Part shown: positions 61,636 through 64,000 of the stretch, piece after piece
Layout: each line of letters begins with the position of its first letter
How positions within the stretch are numbered: the stretch's first letter is position 1
From: Pseudomonas cavernae
GTDB taxonomy: Bacteria > Pseudomonadota > Gammaproteobacteria > Pseudomonadales > Pseudomonadaceae
Length of the DNA: 64,000 nt
Assembly: GCF_003595175.1 (NCBI RefSeq)
Contig: NZ_CP032419.1
Coordinates: forward strand, 4,774,001 to 4,838,000
Reading direction: 5' to 3'
Made by a program: the position numbers and the translations under genes
Notes under the pieces: model-generated
Databases searched by the model: none
What the model saw: the letters and a program-made list of their open reading frames with translations, nothing else
Told to the model about the DNA's origin: nothing

Positions 61636-62528
61636 GCGCCGGGGACGAAATGCCGCTGCGCCGTGCCGCGGGCGATCAGGCGCGACAGGTAGTCGAGCTT
61701 CTGCGGGTCCTGGTCGACGAAGCGCAGGGTCAGTTGCAGCCAGTCGCTGTCCGGCTTCGGTTCGAAGGCGGCGACCGCGTGCAGGTAGCCGTTGAGGCGC
61801 GCCACCTCCGCGCCGCCCTCGCCCTGCTGCAGATCCAGCACCGCGCTTTCCAGCACCTGCGGCAGCAACTCGCCACGCTTCACCAGCAGCAGCGCTTCCT
61901 TGAGGCTCAGGGCCTTGATCACGCAGGCCAGGGTGCCGCCGGGTAGGCGCAGCTGGCCCTGACCATGGCTGCCCGCCGGCGCCTTGCTGGTGGCGGCCGC
62001 GGCAGGTGCGAAAGCCGCGGCGGCGCGCGGTGCAACAGCGGTGGGCTTGAGCACTTCGGCCCTGCCGCCGGTCAGGGTCGCCAGCGAGTCGTTGGCGAAC
62101 GCCGAGGTCGCGGCCTTCGGCGCGCTGGCCAGCAGGCCGTCGAGCTTGCCGGCGCGGCTCAGGGCCTTCTTCACCTTGGTGATCAACTGGTCGTTGGAGA
62201 AGGGTTTGCCAATGTAGACGGATACCCCGGCCTGGATGGCCTGCACCACGTTGTCCTTGTCGCCGCGGCTGGTGACCATGAAGAACGGTGTGGTCTGCAG
62301 GCTGTCCTGCTGGCGGCACCAGGCGAGCAGTTCGAGGCCGCTCATTTCCGGCATTTCCCAGTCGCAGAGGATCAGGTCGAAGGCCTGGCGGCCGAGCAGC
62401 TGCTGGGCCTTGCGGCCATTCACCGCCTCGTCGATGAGGATGCCGGGGAAATGGCTGCGCAGGCTCTTCTTGACCAGATCGCGGATAAACGGCGCGTCAT
62501 CGACCACCAGCACACTGACTTTGCTCAT
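61632..62528 (-). CDS. Response regulator with C-terminal domain of unknown function
   Basis: A 298-residue protein: a receiver domain (about 1-125) with D10-D11, phospho-acceptor D56 (LILCDWEMPEMSG) and KPFSNDQL, an Ala/Thr-rich linker, and a C-terminal ~130-residue region that is not a standard DNA-binding output. The start at 62528 has AGGAG 6 bases upstream. A homologous response regulator precedes phoU in P. aeruginosa. No partner kinase is adjacent. Confidence 0.9.
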   Translation of the reverse strand: MSKVSVLVVDDAPFIRDLVKKSLRSHFPGILIDEAVNGRKAQQLLGRQAFDLILCDWEMPEMSGLELLAWCRQQDSLQTTPFFMVTSRGDKDNVVQAIQAGVSVYIGKPFSNDQLITKVKKALSRAGKLDGLLASAPKAATSAFANDSLATLTGGRAEVLKPTAVAPRAAAAFAPAAAATSKAPAGSHGQGQLRLPGGTLACVIKALSLKEALLLVKRGELLPQVLESAVLDLQQGEGGAEVARLNGYLHAVAAFEPKPDSDWLQLTLRFVDQDPQKLDYLSRLIARGTAQRHFVPGA

Positions 62529-62609
62529 CGGCCACTCCTCAGGGAATCGCCGCAAGCATAGCCGCGAGTGCTGGCCAATAGCCAACCGTGCTGCCGGCCG
62601 GCTCCGGGC

Positions 62610-63353
62610 TCAGACCCCGCTGTCGTCCTTGCCCCGGTCGCCCTGCACTTCTTCCTGCATGCGCGTCAGGCCGAGGTGGCGCACGTCGGTGCCGCGCACC
62701 AGGTAGATCACCAGTTCGGCGATGTTGCGCGCGTGGTCGCCGATGCGTTCCAGCGAGCGCAGCGCCCAGATCACGTTGAGCACCCGGGAGATCGAGCGCG
62801 GGTCTTCCATCATGTAGGTGACCAGCTCGCGCAGCGCGGTCTTGTATTCGCGGTCGATGGTCTTGTCGTACTGCGCCACCGACAGCGCCAGATCGGCGTC
62901 GAAGCGGGCGAAGGCATCGAGCGCCTCCTGGACCATCTTGCGCACCTGTTCGCCGATGTGGCGGACCTCGACGTAACCGCGCGGCGACTCGCCTTCCTCG
63001 GTGAGGAGGATGGCGCGCTTGGCGATCTTGGTCGCCTCGTCGCCGATGCGCTCGAGGTCGATCACCGACTTGGAGATGCTGATGATCAGGCGCAGGTCGG
63101 AGGCGGCCGGCTGGCGGCGGGCGAGGATGCGCAGGCATTCCTCGTCGATGTTGCGCTCCATCTGATTGATCTGGTCGTCGACCTCGCGCACCTGCTGGGC
63201 CAGGCCGGAGTCGGCGTCGATCAGCGCGGTGACCGCGTCGTTGACCTGCTTCTCGACCAGGCCGCCCATCGCCAGGAGGTGGCTGCGCACGTCCTCCAGT
63301 TCGGCGTTGAACTGCTGGGAGATGTGATGGGTGAGGCTGTCTTTGTTGATCAT
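62610..63353 (-). CDS. phoU: Phosphate signalling protein PhoU
   Basis: A 247-residue helical-bundle protein with two tandem PhoU repeats (about 20-110 and 125-215). The metal-binding-type motif E-x-x-R-I-G-D-E/H-A occurs twice: DLERIGDEATKI and SLERIGDHARNI. It binds the Pst transporter and PhoR to repress PhoB when phosphate is plentiful. It is transcribed after pstB in the usual order. Confidence 0.97.
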   Translation of the reverse strand: MINKDSLTHHISQQFNAELEDVRSHLLAMGGLVEKQVNDAVTALIDADSGLAQQVREVDDQINQMERNIDEECLRILARRQPAASDLRLIISISKSVIDLERIGDEATKIAKRAILLTEEGESPRGYVEVRHIGEQVRKMVQEALDAFARFDADLALSVAQYDKTIDREYKTALRELVTYMMEDPRSISRVLNVIWALRSLERIGDHARNIAELVIYLVRGTDVRHLGLTRMQEEVQGDRGKDDSGV

Positions 63354-63431
63354 GGTCGAGCCCTTGCGAAACTGATTAAGGTTCTTTAATTCGTAACCGA
63401 CCCGGCCCTTTGGAAATTGTGTTGGGCAAGG

Positions 63432-63472
63432 AGGCGCCGCGCAGACAGTACGATTAGTACGGCAAGCGGCGC
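63432..63472. repeat. Inverted repeat in the pstB-phoU spacer
   Basis: GGCGCCGC and GCGGCGCC are perfect 8-bp arms about 25 bases apart, enclosing AGTACGATTAGTAC, itself a near palindrome. It may be a REP-like or mRNA-processing element between pstB and phoU. Confidence 0.5.
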
Positions 63473-63507
63473 CGACGCAGCCCAGCGCGATTTCACATGG
63501 CCAGGGG

Positions 63508-64000
63508 TTAACCGTAACGGCCGGTGATGTAGTCCTCGGTCTGCTTCTTCGCCGGGTTGGTGAACAGCGTGTCGGTGTCGCCGTACTCGATCAGCTTGCC
63601 CATGTACATGAACGCCGTGTAGTCGGAAACCCGCGCGGCCTGCTGCATGTTGTGGGTGACGATGACGATGGTGAACTTGGACTTCAGCTCGTAGATCAGC
63701 TCCTCGACCTTGAGGGTCGAGATCGGGTCGAGCGCCGAGCAGGGTTCGTCGAGCAGCAGCACTTCCGGCTGCACGGCGATGGTGCGGGCGATCACCAGAC
63801 GCTGCTGCTGGCCGCCGGACATGCCCAGCGCCGACTCGTGCAGGCGGTCCTTGACCTCTTCCCACAGCGCCGCGCCGCGCAGCGACTGCTCCACGGCCTC
63901 ATCGAGCACGCGCTTCTGGTTGATGCCCTGGATGCGCAGGCCGTAGGCGACGTTCTCGTAGATGCTCTTGGGGAAGGGATTGGGCTTCTGGAACACCATG
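63508..64000 (-). CDS. pstB: Phosphate ABC transporter ATP-binding protein PstB, C-terminal part
   Basis: The gene is cut by the window edge; about 164 C-terminal residues are visible. They contain the Q-loop ([10 protein letters not shown]), the signature [18 protein letters not shown], Walker B ([12 protein letters not shown]) and the H-loop [17 protein letters not shown], and end in [10 protein letters not shown], as in PstB. It powers high-affinity phosphate import and is part of the Pho regulon. The ATG at the edge is internal, not the start. Confidence 0.97.
   Translation of the reverse strand, partial: MVFQKPNPFPKSIYENVAYGLRIQGINQKRVLDEAVEQSLRGAALWEEVKDRLHESALGMSGGQQQRLVIARTIAVQPEVLLLDEPCSALDPISTLKVEELIYELKSKFTIVIVTHNMQQAARVSDYTAFMYMGKLIEYGDTDTLFTNPAKKQTEDYITGRYG

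Overview
The window is chromosomal DNA from a GC-rich Pseudomonas. Gene content and order (radC, coaBC-dut-algC-argB, pyrE, crc, rph, yicC-gmk, rpoZ-spoT-ridA, exbBD-tonB, oxyR-recG, rubredoxin system, ubiC-ubiA, phoB-phoR, phoU-pstB) match the conserved block that I remember as roughly PA5317-PA5366 in P. aeruginosa. The interspersed repeats and an integron-cassette relic suggest a species of the stutzeri/mendocina/alcaligenes type rather than P. aeruginosa. This placement is by eye, not by search. I saw no rRNA, tRNA or CRISPR.

Layout. 1-12 kb: end of a peptide-binding ABC protein, radC, coenzyme A and dUTP enzymes, long-form algC, argB, a thioesterase, pyrE, the catabolite-repression protein crc, rph, yicC and gmk. 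12-23.8 kb: rpoZ, spoT, ridA, a lipoprotein, an epimerase, a TonB energising operon with a Fur-like site, oxyR, recG and a YbaK/HDOD protein. 23.8-32.5 kb: an HU protein and a rubredoxin/rubredoxin-reductase system. Here the two rubredoxins are separated by a desaturase-epimerase-regulator cassette. ubiC and ubiA follow. 32.7-36.1 kb: phoB, phoR and a CBS-domain membrane protein.

36.2-60.3 kb is an accessory block lying between phoBR and phoU-pst. It holds an NMT1/TauA-type ABC transporter, a large Tyr/Gly-rich secreted protein, a polyamine-type catabolic set (binding protein, class III aminotransferase, APC permease, aldehyde dehydrogenase, LysR regulator), two AT-rich integron gene cassettes without an integrase, a GFA-family gene, and a second catabolic set (LuxR regulator, PotF-like binding protein, DmpA-like peptidase, M20 deacylase, DUF1028, atypical RidA, flavoprotein monooxygenase). 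A ribF fragment ends this part. 60.5-64 kb: M23 peptidase, response regulator, phoU and partial pstB.

Most notable structure: six copies of a 139-198 bp palindromic element (MITE-like) with 3-bp TNA flanking repeats. In all six, the flanking triplet is exactly the stop codon of the adjacent gene. Second: a complete attC site (50355-50431) and a truncated one (from 51063) define an integrase-less cassette array whose first gene carries a HEPN-type R-x4-H motif. Third: a 17-bp sequence, GGAAAATTAGTAAATAT, is shared by the upstream regions of the ABC transporter and the aldehyde dehydrogenase 9 kb apart, suggesting one regulator for both.
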